From positions 166,378 to 230,377 of the forward strand of contig CAUYUJ010021704.1 of assembly GCA_963575745.1 (NCBI GenBank): a DNA stretch of 64,000 nucleotides, in the 5' to 3' direction. Both the position numbers and the translations under genes were made by a program. Origin of the DNA: Prorocentrum cordatum (lineage: Eukaryota; Sar; Dinophyceae; Prorocentrales; Prorocentraceae). Shown in pieces: positions 22,233-33,657 of the stretch. Position 1 is the stretch's first letter. Every line of letters starts with the position of its first letter. The notes below the pieces were generated by a model. That model was not told the origin of the DNA, did not search any database, and saw only the letters and a list, made by a program, of their open reading frames with translations.

Positions 22233-22623
22233 ATGATGCTGATTGTGACGATGACGATGATGCCGTCGATGGGAGGAGGGAGGAGGGGGAGGAGACAGCG
22301 GGCGGAGGAGTGACGCGGGGCGCTCTCTTCAAAAGGAGGACCCAACACCGCAGGATGGTTGGGAACAGGCCTGCCGCCTCCAGGACCCGCTCTCCTCGTG
22401 CCGGCCCGTGCATAGCCGTAGGAGCGGAGGAGATCGGCACCACGAGCCAAGGAAAGCGCCCTCCTTTTCTTGTTGCGGCCCCCCTGCTGTGCGGCGTCCC
22501 GCTCAAGACACACCCAGTCTTCAGCTCGGGGGGGGCGTGCTGAACTGCAGGACCTCCCCGCCAGAGGTGGCCCTCTGAGCGGTTGTGTGGTCCTTCGATC
22601 GGGGGCGCGCAAACATGGATTAG
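22233..22623. other. unassigned stretch
   Basis: No recognised gene; open frames on both strands have compositional bias only. Confidence 0.4.
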
Positions 22624-22665
22624 CGATCCATGGATTTGGCGCGCGGTCGCCAAATCCATGGATCG
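22624..22665. repeat. perfect 18-bp inverted repeat, 6-nt loop
   Basis: Arm CGATCCATGGATTTGGCG, loop CGCGGT, then its exact complement. It would form a stable stem-loop; no terminator context is apparent. Confidence 0.85.
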
Positions 22666-22858
22666 GGGGGGGTGCCCTCCCCAAAATGCGATCGCAGGGG
22701 TTGAATAGCAATGGGCGGGTTAGCGAATTAGCTCCCGCAGCTGGTCCTCCCGGGGCCTCCTGGCGCCGGGAGGCGCCCAGCGCGTCGAGGAGAGGCGGCC
22801 GGCAACGGGGCCGACCCAAGCTGCATGCGGCCAAGTTCGTAACCCACCCGCTTCCCTG

Positions 22859-23105
22859 ATGCCCCCCCCTCCGCCCCTTCGTCCAGCCCGAGACGACGAG
22901 GGGGTCGTCTCCCCCCCCCTTCGTCCAGCCCCCCCAGGCGACGATGGAGACGACGGGGGGGACGTCCCCACCCCCCTTCGTCCAGCCCGAGACGAGGGGG
23001 TCGTCTCCCACCTCCCCTTTCGTCCAGCCACCCGAGGCGACGAGGGGGACGGCGAGGGGGACGTCCCCACCCCCCCTTCGTCCGGCCCGAGACGACGAGG
23101 GGGAC
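22859..23105. repeat. TTCGTCCAGCCCGAGACGACG minisatellite, alternating 44/58-bp units
   Basis: Five tandem units begin CCTTCGTCCAGCC or a close variant. Short units (GAGACGACGAGGGGG) alternate with longer ones containing an extra AGGCGACGA segment. Confidence 0.75.
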
Positions 23106-24742
23106 GTCTGCTGCCTCCTTTACGAAAGCATGCGGGCACGCTAATCGCTCGGTCTCGGGGTCTCGCGCCGCGGCCCCCTGGGAGGCGCGCGCGCGCGCGA
23201 GCCGCCAGCGTGCGCTCCTCGCTACGGCACGGCCGAGGGCCGCCCCGAGTGACAGGGGCGATGCCTTGGCCAGCCGGGGGCCCCGGCGCGCACTATCCGT
23301 CGTCGCTTTCCTCCTCGTCGTACCCCCTCCCACCTCCATTCTCACCATCCTTTGAGCCCTCCCCCTCTCACTCCGCGTCCTCTGGTCTGCTCTCCCAAAT
23401 GCCTGGCTTCCAGGGTCTGGGTCTCAATGAGAAATCTCCCACGGATTCTGGTAAGCGCCCACGTTCGAAGGCTGTCGGAGTACAGAGGAGAGAAAGATCA
23501 GATGGAACGAAGACAGTCGAATTAAAGGAAGCTGTGTGCATACAATAATTCATACAATAAAAATATATGTGAGTATAGGCATACATACGTACGCCTACAG
23601 AGTAGAGGGAAAAGAGAGAGACCAAGATAGACAGAGATCATTGGGAATGTGAAGCAGCGTCCTGTTGATGACATGTAGCGCATAACAGAAAGCATGGAGC
23701 ATAGCGCAGAGGAATAGCGTTCAAGTGAGGTTCCTGGGATGTCTGAGTCCGAGGTTTACGCGATCGCGATAACACATGTCAAAATGACTGATAGTATGCA
23801 AAGTCAGCAGGGATGATGAAGGTCCATGTCTACATGTGTACATATGTGTATGTATGTATATCGATGTTTATGTACAGACATATGTTTATATATATGTATC
23901 GACGTAAACACATGTGGATATTGATATTCGCATGCGTATGAATACATGGAGATCTAGTTAGAGAGAGAGGGCATCATGACACTTTCATTTATATTAGACG
24001 ATAGAGTAGAAGAGTGGAGAGTTGAAGAGGGGGGAGTACATATTCGATTCAGAGAAGGAGGGCGCAAGAGTAGAGAACCGAAAGCAGAGGAGTAAGCAGA
24101 GAGAAGAGTAGATAATCTAGCCACGACCGAAATGCTGCATCAAGTGGGCCCGCTCACCCAGTCATATAGCTTGACTCGCTCGTCACCATTTGCATGATGA
24201 AGCTCCTCCTTCATATCAAAATGCGTCGTTGATCTCAACTTGCTCCCAGACCATGCACAAGGTCGTGATGTTGGTTGACTCGTGTGCGCATTTTGCTACA
24301 TCATGGCGTTGATATAGATTGGCGTGCGCGCGTGGCCCGCGTGGTACCCAGTATGAGCTCAAGCAGCGCGCGCTGCCTGTAGCGCTCAAGAGGCACAGGT
24401 CTGCGACCAGCACGTACTGCAGTTGGGGCCCGACCACAAGAAACCTTCAACAAGAAACCCAGACCTGAGACGCCAGGACGTCCATCGACTTTTGGTGGTG
24501 TGGTTACGTCGCGCTTTCCATTGCAAAACCATCGAAACCCAAGAAACCAAGGGCACCCTGGAGGTGAGCAAGGTGCTTCTTGGCATGGGCCCCGCCCCTA
24601 CTATATCAATGTGTCCAGGGCCGTATCAGGTTGCGCACCAAGTTATCATAAAAGAGGGGTCCCATCGGCAATTGCGTCCCTGGGTGCGTGGCTGACATGG
24701 AGCTCCGCTGGCGCAGGTTCTGATTGTTGTTTGTTCTTGTTG
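23106..24742. other. unassigned stretch, partly AT-rich
   Basis: 23.5-24.1 kb is clearly more AT-rich than the rest of the window and contains ATGT/TATG-rich degenerate repeats (23820-23950) and G/A-rich runs. No gene recognised. Confidence 0.45.
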
Positions 24743-24840
24743 TCGTCGTCGTCGTCGTCGTCCTCGCCCGCGGCGCACGCACGACCCAGCCCGCGACCCA
24801 CACCGCGACCCACCCCACGAAACGTCTGCGACCCACCCGC
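24743..24840. repeat. (GTC)n followed by GCGACCCACCC repeats
   Basis: A short GTC run (24743-24762), then about four CGACCCAC-type 11-14-bp units. Confidence 0.7.
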
Positions 24841-25014
24841 GTTGCTTTGACGAACATTCGGCGCCTGCGGCGGGCTCGTTGTAGGAGCCGGCCGTGGATA
24901 AGCGAGATAATCAGACTCATGCAGGTCAAGTGTCAAAATGCATGAGTTAAGTCATAAAGAATACAGAGAACCGCAATTGTCACTCTTGCCCCTCAGCGAA
25001 AAGGGAAACCAAAG

Positions 25015-25270
25015 GGCAGGGGGGGGAATACGGGAGGGGGGGGTAGGGCGGAGGCCCCAGGTCAGATTGCGCCCCCCCCCTGGGTCTCGGTGGCCCTCCT
25101 TCCCCTCCACAGTCCCCCCCCGCCTTGCGGGAGGGGGTTCCTGGATGGGGGGTCCTGGGGGGGGTCCTGCCTGTGGTGGGGGAGGGTGGTTCCGGATCAG
25201 AATGCCGCCCCCCCACCCGGGTCCAGGCGGCTCCTGGGTGGGGGGGGTCCCTGGGGAGGTCCCGCCTTCA
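25015..25270. repeat. G/C homopolymer palindrome cluster 4
   Basis: Alternating G8-type and C8-type runs with GGTCCTGGGG, GGTTCCGG and GGGTCCAGG cores, related in style to clusters 1-3 but more degenerate. Confidence 0.65.
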
Positions 25271-25689
25271 GGGTCGGCGGCACACGCCGTGCGGCCTTCA
25301 CGGTGCAAAAGCCGCTACTTGTGGCCTTGGGAAGCCTGTCCAAAGAATAATCGACACGACCTCATCCGAATCGGCCCGCGGGGGCGCTGCCCGACGCACG
25401 GGCACACTACAGCATGACAAAAAATCCGAATTGCGTTTTAATTGCATTAGACGCTGCGTTTGGCCCCTTCAAGGAGGATCGCCAAGCGCAGCGGCCAGCG
25501 CTGCGATGCCCGCGACGCCAACCTGCCCCGACAGAAGCAATCGCCACCTCGGCGCTGTCGAAAACGAGCCGCCGACGTCGACCTCTGGCCACGAATCCAG
25601 CCGCGGCGACGAGCCCGTGCAACGTGGGCCCCCCCCAAAAAAATTGGTCGGAGATGACACGTACGTGTTCTATGTGTTAATTAAGTAGA

Positions 25690-26480
25690 TGCGTTCGCCC
25701 CCCCTGGAGATGCTGCGTAGATATGTTTTAAATGTGTTCGTCCATCCAGAGATATGTCCCGTAGCTGTATTGTAAGTGTGGTCGTCCCCCCGGAGATGTT
25801 TCGTAGATTTGTTGCAACTGTGTTCGTCCATCCAAATGTGTCCCGCGCGAAGGTACTGTAAATGTCTTCGTCCCTCCGGAGATGTTCCGTAGATGTGTTG
25901 TAGATGTTCTGCATATTTGCTCGCCCCTAAAATTTGTTGTGGATGTCTCGTCGATGTGTTGTACATGTTTTCACGCCCAGAAGTATGTCGTATATGTATC
26001 GTAGATAATGTGTATATGTTCTCGCCCTTGGGACAGGTTCCTGAGATGTACCGGAGGTCTCTGCACATGTTCTCGGGCGAGGTTCTGCCCGCGAACGGAA
26101 TCGGCATCGCGTGGCAACGTTAATTTTACATGACAGTATGCAAGCCGTCAGGCGATGTTCGCTCTGCGAATGGAAACGGGCTCGCGCGATCGTGCTTTCG
26201 GTCGACGCGGCCGCATCGTTTTCGATCCCGCGACGGCTCGTCGGAGATGTTTCGGAGATGTCGTAGATGGTTGTAGATGTTTCGCTCCCCAGATATATTT
26301 CGTAGGAGTTAGGTAAATGGTGTCGCCGCCCCCCCGAATCTGTGTTGTAAATATGTCGTAACTGTTATGAAGATGGTTTCGCCCCCCAGAGATGTGTCGT
26401 AGGTGTTTCGGACATGTGATGTAGATGTGTTCGCACCCCTGGACATGAGTCGAATATGTTTCGGAAATGTTCAGGAAATG
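25690..26480. repeat. GATGTGTTGTAGATGTTCGTCCC minisatellite, about 55-60 bp
   Basis: Degenerate units combine GAGATGTTCCGTAGATGTGT, a TGTAxATG segment and a TTCGTCCCxCC segment. A more divergent interruption lies at about 26110-26230. T/G-rich on the plus strand. Confidence 0.65.
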
Positions 26481-26489
26481 TAATGCCGC

Positions 26490-27104
26490 GTGCGTGACGA
26501 CACTCGCCAAATCCTGCAGCGGGCCTAACCTGCCTCCCTCCGCCATCCTTCCTCATCCCTCCTCCCTCTCCCTCCCTCCTCCATCCTCCCGTCCCTCCCC
26601 GTACATCCCTCCTCCCTCCTTCCCCCTCCTCATCGATTCTCCCCCTTCGCCTTCCTTTTCGCCCCTTCCAACACTCGTGTACCGCTGCGCCAGATCAAAC
26701 CACCAAACCGCGCGATCCGCCCACCGCACAAATAAAAAACTTGGGCCGACGGAGTGTCACAAAACCGTTTCCAGGTCAAACCTCCCCGAACAAAAACTGG
26801 ACAGCCCACCTGTCGCGGCCGTTACTTCACAACACAGAGAGCAGCACTCGTCATTCTTGCCCCCCGCACACAAGATGGCCGTCATTGTCATTAGTTCAAC
26901 GCGAGCAATCGATTGGCAACTTGGACCTTCCCTGGTGTAACTAACCGTAGTAGGGTGTTAGAGCACCCCCCAATCAGGGGTAATTAAGTATCTTCCGGCG
27001 GCATCATTGAAGGACTGGGGTCCCACCAGGATGGGGTTACCTAATCATTTGTTTCCGCGGCACCCGCCGCGCAACAATGACGACGACAGTGTCATTCCTG
27101 AGTA
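26490..27104. other. unassigned stretch
   Basis: Pyrimidine-rich tract (26520-26660) with irregular CCCTCC motifs; otherwise nothing recognised. Confidence 0.4.
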
Positions 27105-27980
27105 GGAGGAGGAAGAGGAGGAGGAGGGGGAGGAGGATGAGGAGGAGGACCAGTGCAAACCCAAGAGCCATCAACGATGTTGGAATACACCCTACCTCCA
27201 AGCTCCCTTTCATAGGACCCTACCACCGCCCATTTCCATTGAGGGAAATGCCTCGCTGGAAGACAACAGTTTGAAGACCCTGATAGCATGCCAAAACATT
27301 GTTCTCGGGATTCGAACGCCACGGATCAACCTGACTGCTGCGTCTTGTCGATCTTGGATCGCGACAGAACGCCATTCTCAGGATTTCACCTCCGTGAATC
27401 AACGAAACCGTCGTACCCGCAAAATCCTGAACCCTTCCAAAAACACCATTTCTGGTACGCTGGTCATGGGAATCCGTGAAGCTCATGCAACTGATATAAA
27501 CGAATGTGCGCGGCGCTAAAGCGAGAACCACATTTTGAAAAGGAACCGCCCTCAACCTGCGAAACTCTTGCAACTTTTAGAACGAATGTGCGCGGCGCTA
27601 GGGCGAGAACCACATTTTGAAAACAGGTTCTCCTCAATCCGTGCAGCTCTTGCAAACTGTTAGGACGAATGTGCGCGGCGCGAAGGCGACAACCACATTT
27701 TGATAACGGGTCGCCCTCAATCCTTGGAGCTCTTGCGAATGTTTAGAACGAATGTGCGCGGCGCTAAGGCGAGAGCCACATTTTGAAAATCAGTCGCCCT
27801 CCATCTGTGAAACTGTTTTTTGTAAACTTCAGACCCATAAATGGTGAGGATGTCTCAAGCGAAACGCCCGGCCCGCCCTGAAAACTGGCCTCGGGGTGCG
27901 AACGGGAGAAGTTATTTATCAGGGAAATGAGTGGAGGAGGAGGAGGAGGGAGGAGGAGGGAGAAGGAGGAGGAGGAGGTC
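27105..27980 (-). mobile_element. modular element: leader, 82-mer array, tail, (CCT)n; most complete copy
   Basis: Read on the minus strand: a (CCT)n tract (27978-27928), a leader (27915-27850) with GATAAATAAC, CGCACCCC and GGGCGGGCCGGGCGTTTCGC, four 82-83-bp repeats (27833-27502), a tail (27480-27155) with TGAGAATGGCG and ending in GGCTCTTGGGTTTGCACT, then (CCT)n (27150-27105). The leader recurs at 45.08 and 60.37 kb and the tail at 47.2-47.48 kb, in the same relative orientation. No protein is recognised, so it looks like a non-autonomous repeat carrying an internal tandem array. Confidence 0.55.
27502..27833 (-). repeat. 82-bp repeat array, four units
   Basis: Units start at 27502, 27584, 27667 and 27750 (spacings 82, 83, 83). 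Each carries GAATGTGCGCGGCGCTA, CGAGAACCACATTTTGAAAA and a CTCAATCCGTGAAGCTCTTG-like segment. Confidence 0.9.
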
Positions 27981-28221
27981 TTAGAACAAGTCCTATTCAC
28001 CGCCAGGGCCGATGCTAAAGAGCTTTAGCGGTAAAGCAGTACGGATCCTGCGCCGCGTGCTGCTCTCTGTGAGCTTGGGCCCGGCACGGGCCCCCGAAAG
28101 CTTGCAGGCCCTGCGCGCCCGCTCAAAGCGCCGCCGCCGCGCCAGGACGGCGAGACGGTGCCGTGCGCCCGAAAGCGGCCACAGGCGCCGCGAGAACCGC
28201 TGGCGGCCAAGGCATCGCCAA

Positions 28222-28238
28222 ACTACCAGGAGAGGGAG
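28222..28238 (+). repeat. target-site duplication, 3' side of retrotransposon copy 1
   Basis: ACTACCAGGAGAGGGAG, identical to 34967-34983. It directly follows the element's terminal pentanucleotide repeat on the element's sense strand. Confidence 0.75.
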
Positions 28239-28262
28239 TGGAGTGGAGTGGAGTGGAGTGGA
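28239..28262 (-). repeat. (CTCCA)n 3' tail of retrotransposon copy 1
   Basis: Five GAGTG-type pentamers on the plus strand, immediately between the element body and the target duplication. Confidence 0.8.
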
Positions 28263-28287
28263 CTCCGCTGCGCAGCAGGTTCGAATC

Positions 28288-30935
28288 TTAGGAAGGCCTG
28301 GACAGACGAGCATTCGAACGCCGAGTAGTTTGCTCAGCTCGGCTCAGAACTTTGGGATGTAACCCCCGTGCAATTCTGTCAAAGTACTCTTGCCCCGTGG
28401 CGGACTTCCTCTTACTACAGGGGCCCTTAAGAGATCGCAGAGCCTTATCCGCGATAACCCCACACTCTGTGCAAAACCAAATCTGAAGGGTCGGGTGAAC
28501 ATTCAGGGTATGCGTAGAGTGGGCCCAACCCCCCGCGATATGAACTCGCGACCCCTTTAAAGGCGAAAACACAACCCCATCGACATTGTACAGCCTAGGA
28601 CATTCAGATTCGACGAATTCCTGAGCGGTAGCGAGGGATGCAGAACAGAAACAGGAGAGGCAACGTCGGCCGCAGTCGGCCAGACGGTGCCTGGACATGA
28701 GGGCAGCAACAGCAGCAGCTGAGGGAGGCGGAGGAGGAGGAGGAGCGGGAGGAGGCGGGACCTCAGAAGGGCCCCCAGGGCCTCGGGTGGCATCCCTTTC
28801 CCTTCTCTCAGCCTCCTGGCTGGCAGCCATGCTATCAAGCGTGGCTCGGAGGAGCCTCAAGCGGACGAGGTACGCCCTCCGCTCAGCCAGCAGGATGGGT
28901 TGACGGACCTCGGCGGGCAGCCTGGCTCTGGCCGCTGCACAGCCCGCGAACTCGTCGGCGAGCAGGTTGCCGATGACAAGGTACCTGTTCACCGTCTGGG
29001 CGGCAACGTCCTGAGCCGTGCTGTGGGACGGCGTCCAGAGTACCGTCACCTCGGCGTGGCGGCGTGAGCTCATCAGGTCCCCGATGAGCTTCCATAGGTC
29101 GGCGTCCTCGCCTGCTGGGTTCAGGTAGGCTTGGGAGTACCAGCCCGCCGCAACGTACTCGCAGTCCGTCACGTAGGTGAGGTACCTGGTCGTGCACCAG
29201 AGCGCGAGGTACAAGGAGTAGAGCTCCCCTCTCGCCACCACTTGGCGCGGGCCACCAAGCTGGCCGAAAACTGCACCATGTCGGTTGATCTCGGGCAGCA
29301 GGCTGGCTACACATACTATGGCAACTCCGATCCGCATGAAATCACTGATGCTCGCATCTGGTCCTCCACTGGCGTCACCGAATATCTCGACTGGTGACTC
29401 AGCGCTCCCCGCCCCGAAGATCCCTTCGGAGAGCTCGTTGTTGCCCGTGAACTCCAGGACCGTGTCCTTCGGTGGGGGCGGGGTCTGGGTCCACTGGCTC
29501 GGTAGCAACCCGCGTAGCCAGAAACACTCGGTGGCGTCCGTCTGGGCCAGCGCGGCTGAAACCAAAGACTCTGAGCGAGTATAGGGCGTGGCCGACACGT
29601 TCTTGCTGCACTGCCAGAATCTGTGCTTGGCCGTTTCTGGTGCCTCTCGGCAGCGGTCACACATGTTGCTGCACTTATAACCCTTCAATTCATCATAGCG
29701 CCTCTGTCGCGTCCAATATCCACCTGTAGCAATATTGATCAGCAACTCGGTGAGGCGCACACCGTGAGGGAGTTGCCCAACTTGTTTGAGCAACAGCCGA
29801 AATGACCGATTGTCAACTCCATGCTCGACTCCACCTCCGCAGTAGTGTTTGGCAGCCGTGGCCCACACCACCTGGGCTGCCGACTGACGTACATCCTTCA
29901 ACAATTCACGGTGTGTGTCCAGAAACTTATTGCCCGTATATATGGCGTCTGGAAATTGCCATTCCTCCGACCCCGTGGGCGTGGTGCACGACCACGTGTC
30001 CACATCCTCAGGGTTCCAATTGATGCGGAGGAGGGTGAGGATTACTGCAGACACAGGGCCACGAACTGCACGCACCTGATGTTGAGGGTCCAGCTGTGAC
30101 AGATGGTCTCGGACATGGTGCCAGACTTGTCGTACTCGCTGGCGCAGACCTGGCTGTTGCTGCCAGACGCTAAGCCACATGTCCACGGTCCTGGCTGGCA
30201 TCGCCACTGCAGGGTCCCCTCCTGGCGCTCTCAGGTCCAGAAGGGTAGTGAGGCAGCGGCCTCTAGTAGCAGCTGCGCAGATCTGACCGAGTCGACGGCG
30301 GTGGGTGGTCAGCTGGTGGCCGAACATCCCGTGCACCTCGAAGCCGTAGGAGCCCGCAGGTTGGCAGCCGTTGCGCTCCAGCCGCGTCGTGATCCCGTAC
30401 CGCCGAGTAGCTCGGCTGAATCTCTTCACCTTCTCGTTCATCGCTCCGTGTTTGATCTGTCTCTGCGTCCTGGTAGCACGGCCCTGCTTGCCGCAGCTGA
30501 AGTCCACCCCCAGGTACGGCGCTTGCGCCAGAGCCCTGACTGGGAAACCCTTGAGCTTGGCAGCCCGGGCTACAGCACGAGCGTCAGCGGCGTTCGTGCA
30601 CATGACGACTGACTTCTTGGCCAACTTGAGGCCTGCCTTGGCAAGCTCTTGGCCCGCCTTCACAACTCCGCGTATGAGGTTAGCCCTTACTGCCTGGCGT
30701 GAGCCCGTGATCTTCTGGCAGATATCGTCTATCCAAACGCGGTGGTTCATCCTGGGTGTCGCCGTAACCACCACCTGCATCACGAAGTGGGTGAGGATCT
30801 TGGCGAATCTGGTTCCCCCTCGCAGCCCCTGGATGACTGACTGGCAGGGCTCGAAGGGGGTGCACACTGCTCCCTCCTGGGATAACGTCCGCATCGTGAT
30901 GCACTGGAGGAGCTCCAAATATAAAATGACTGGTG
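28288..30935 (-). pseudogene. retrotransposon polyprotein, RT palm to RNase H and C-terminus
   Basis: Third coding segment of copy 1. Counting from a nominal start at 30975, residues 44-60 hold RT motif B (CQSVIQGLRGGTRFAKI), and WIDD at about 81 is the motif C catalytic pair. Cys-x2-Cys-x8-His-x4-Cys lies at 439-456. RNase H spans about 529-680 with the carboxylates in GDASGG, RGELYSLYL, TDCEYVAA and LLADEFAG, plus the histidine in TPSHS. A proline-rich spacer then leads to a Cys-rich end (CGRRCLSCFC and WFCTECG). The frame joins the preceding RT segment only after a one-base shift near 30925-30935, between motif A and the PPVILYLELLQ segment. Enzymatic role (known for the family): copying element RNA at a nicked target and removing RNA from hybrids. 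Confidence 0.85.
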
Positions 30936-32991
30936 GAAATGGAGCCTCAAGGCCGCCCTCGCCAGGGGCAGCCAAGGTATTGAATCATAAAATTCCTGAA
31001 TGTCAAGCAGTCCTTGACCAAATTCCATTCGCATCCAGTGCGCTACCTCTTCATCAATGGCATGAAGATATGCTTCGCGTAAACAACTGTTCCCAGCAAC
31101 TGCGGCATCCCATGCCTGTTCTTCATCTTTGCTCCACTGCTTAACTATAGGTTCCCGAACGTGGGACCAAAGGCGGCCTATCATAGGTATCATACCTATG
31201 CCTCTGTCGCCCTGGGATTTCTTGGGAGTCAAGAAGGTCACGATGAGCTGTGTCTGAGCTGGCCAAGCGAGCAAGGCTTCTGCATTCTTCAAAATGTCTG
31301 TAAATTCCTCCATGGCCTCACGAGGGAGGCGTTGAAAGTCGACTGGGCCCAGAACATCCACCCCCAGCCCTGCCTTAGCCTTCATGGCCTTGGCGCTGGC
31401 GTAGACCAGGTCTGGGGTAAGCTCAGGAAGATCATCACCCTGGGCCGCTTCTCGAATGAGTCGAAACACTTCCGTTATCTCGCTGACGTCAGGGGGCCGT
31501 GGAGCCCACATCCGCTTGAAGGTCACCGCTTTATGCTCCATGATGTCGGCTGGATGAACGAGGGTGCGATCCCCCACCTCCAGCTCACTCGGTGGTAGTG
31601 GGTTCGCCTTCAGCGACTTGTGGAGGATGCCCACGGCCTCTGGCTGCATCACAAAGGTCTTAAAGTTGGAGATCGACTCGTGAACTGCCGCGCGCTGAGC
31701 CCTGCTGGCCACGCGCTTCGCTGCAATGACATAGTTCTCCAGCACTGGGGTCGGCAACCGACTCGGGTCACCGAGGACTGCCAGCCACTGGTCCCACGGG
31801 GCCTCGCGACCCGCATTCAATAGGTTGTGCACCCCTTCAGGCCTGGACTGCCGTAGGAGGGTACTAGCCTTGCCGTACTCCTGCTGCTGGCGCTGGCCGT
31901 TGTCCCTGCACTGGTGCCTGAGGACTCCAGCGAGCACCGTGTGGACGCGCGTCCACCACTGGCTACGTTGATCATGCAGGGCGAGTTCCCGAACATGGGC
32001 AGTGACCCTCATGGGCTTCTCATGGATCCTGGGCCCCACGGCGCGCGTGGGCCCAGCAGGGGGCCTGACATGATGGCGCGTATGGAAAGCCTGCTCGACC
32101 GCCGCCACCCAAGTCGCGCACTGCCCCGCGAGGAGCTTTCCGCGAGCAGGTTCAAGCGAAAAGGCTACGGAGGAGGAAAGGAAAGGGGAGAGACTCGCCA
32201 CGGCATCCGCTCCCGACCGAAAGCCCACCTGCTGTCGAGCCTCGGCCCACGTGGACGCAGGAATTTCAAACGGAGGGTCGGGCACATCTTCGACCACGGG
32301 GCACGAGGGGGCATCCTGCTGGGAGGGGTCGGGGCGATGCGACTGAACACTGCTACTACCTACGTTGCTGCTAACTAAGGGGTTACTTGAAACCGCCGAG
32401 GGGGGAAGGGGTTGGGCCTCGCATACCGACGAATTGACACTCACATTGACTGCATCGAGCTTTTTGTCTCCGACGGCCGATGCGCCGACCGCACCCGATC
32501 CATCAGACGACAGCTCGCTACCAAGGCGTGAGTCAGTACAAAAATTAAACTCGTGGGCCCAGGGGTCCTCCTCCTCCTCAGGGAAAGCCAAAAAATCGTG
32601 GCCCAGATCAGGGTCCTGATCGGCCTCCTCAGCCACCTGGGAACGCGATGTCCCAAGGTGCACGGGGGGCTCCAAAACATCCCCGAAGGCCTCCTGAAAA
32701 CCCGCGACCCTCTTGGCGTGAGCCTCCTGGCGCTTAACAGCCGCAACGGACCTGGCCTGGCTGGACTTGGATCCAGGAGTGGGCTCACACCGAGGCCTCG
32801 GGAGTTGGGGCAACTTCGGGGGCAGGGAAATCTCACGCGTCCTAAGGGTCTGGCCCGAAGCTCGTAGGCTCAAGGCTAGACCGAGATGAGGCTTCCACGG
32901 GACGCTTCTGACTACTTCTAGACTCTGGATGAATGAGGACGCGGCAGCGCTCATATAAACAAAGTCGATCATTGTGTCTGGTCCTTTTTTT
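30925..32991 (-). pseudogene. retrotransposon polyprotein, EEP C-terminus, linker and RT fingers
   Basis: Second coding segment of copy 1. It opens with the end of the EEP fold (MIDFVYMS, then VPWKPHLGLALSL, supplying the late Asp and His positions). A roughly 500-residue linker of low complexity follows, and then the RT N-terminal motifs: GLGVDVLGPVDFQRLP, FLTPKKSQGDRGIGMIP and motif A in LLDIQEFYDSIPW. Downstream the frame is lost and continues in the segment ending at 28288. Similarity to copy 2 (52.9-55.3 kb) supports the linker being part of the protein: WVAAVEQAF aligns with WVACVEHAA there. Confidence 0.8.
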
Positions 32992-33657
32992 CTGGGCACA
33001 TGTGCCCTCAACTCCAGCTGGGACGCGCACATGGCCCCCCGTCACTCTGTGGAAGGCCGTGCGCTTGAGCTCGTCTGGCGTCATGTTGAAGTCGCCGATG
33101 ACCAGCCACGGGACTCGGAGTGAACGGAGTAGTCCACCGAGTCGGTTGAATCTCTCAATGTTCCTGCCCGTCATCTTGATGGACGGCAGCGCGTACAGGG
33201 CGACCACCACGATCGCGTAGCTGTGCTGCTGCAGTATCACTGGGCAGAATCCGTCGTACGCCGACTGCTTCGGCGCCTTGAGGTACTTGGCAGCAGCCCT
33301 CGCCTCGGGCAGCTGTTGGCTCTGCAAGTGCTTGCGGGAGAAAAACATCTCACCTCCCTCGTTCGAGTGCGCCTCCTTGGCCTTAGACACTACCTTCGAG
33401 GTGCGGCGAGCCGAATTCATGATCATGCGAAGGTTGAGAGCCCGGCTTGCCTTGGTCCACTTCTTGACGTCCGACTCGCGGTGAATGTGAGTCTCAGTCA
33501 TGATCCAGTGGTCGTAGGCTCCCACGTGCTCCTGTACGTACTTCCACACCTTGTCCGTTAGGCAGGTGACGTTCGAATAGAATAGCCTAGTGCATTCCCC
33601 TTCGTCACTGCCTGCCCCCTCGGTCTTGTGGGTCCGAGGGGTCCCCGTCCGACACCG
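32985..33657 (-). pseudogene. retrotransposon EEP (APE-like) endonuclease, N-terminal part
   Basis: First coding segment of ORF2 in copy 1. From the codon after the ORF1 TGA, 36 open codons without a methionine lead to LFYSNVTCLTDKVWKYV, where the Asn of NVT is the first EEP catalytic position. Then come MTETHI (catalytic Glu), ALYALPS, and VIGDFNMTP (the Asp-x-Asn pair). The frame is lost at an A7 run (plus-strand T7, 32985-32991); removing one base would rejoin the next segment. The domain would nick target DNA to prime reverse transcription. Confidence 0.8.

Noticed and set aside
22859-23105. possible CRISPR array
   Set aside because: Alternating contiguous minisatellite units without unique spacers, in eukaryotic DNA.
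28265-28285. GGTTCGAATC, a tRNA B-box or T-loop-like word
   Set aside because: No acceptor stem, anticodon arm or A-box at the right spacing; it lies in the 3' end of the LINE.
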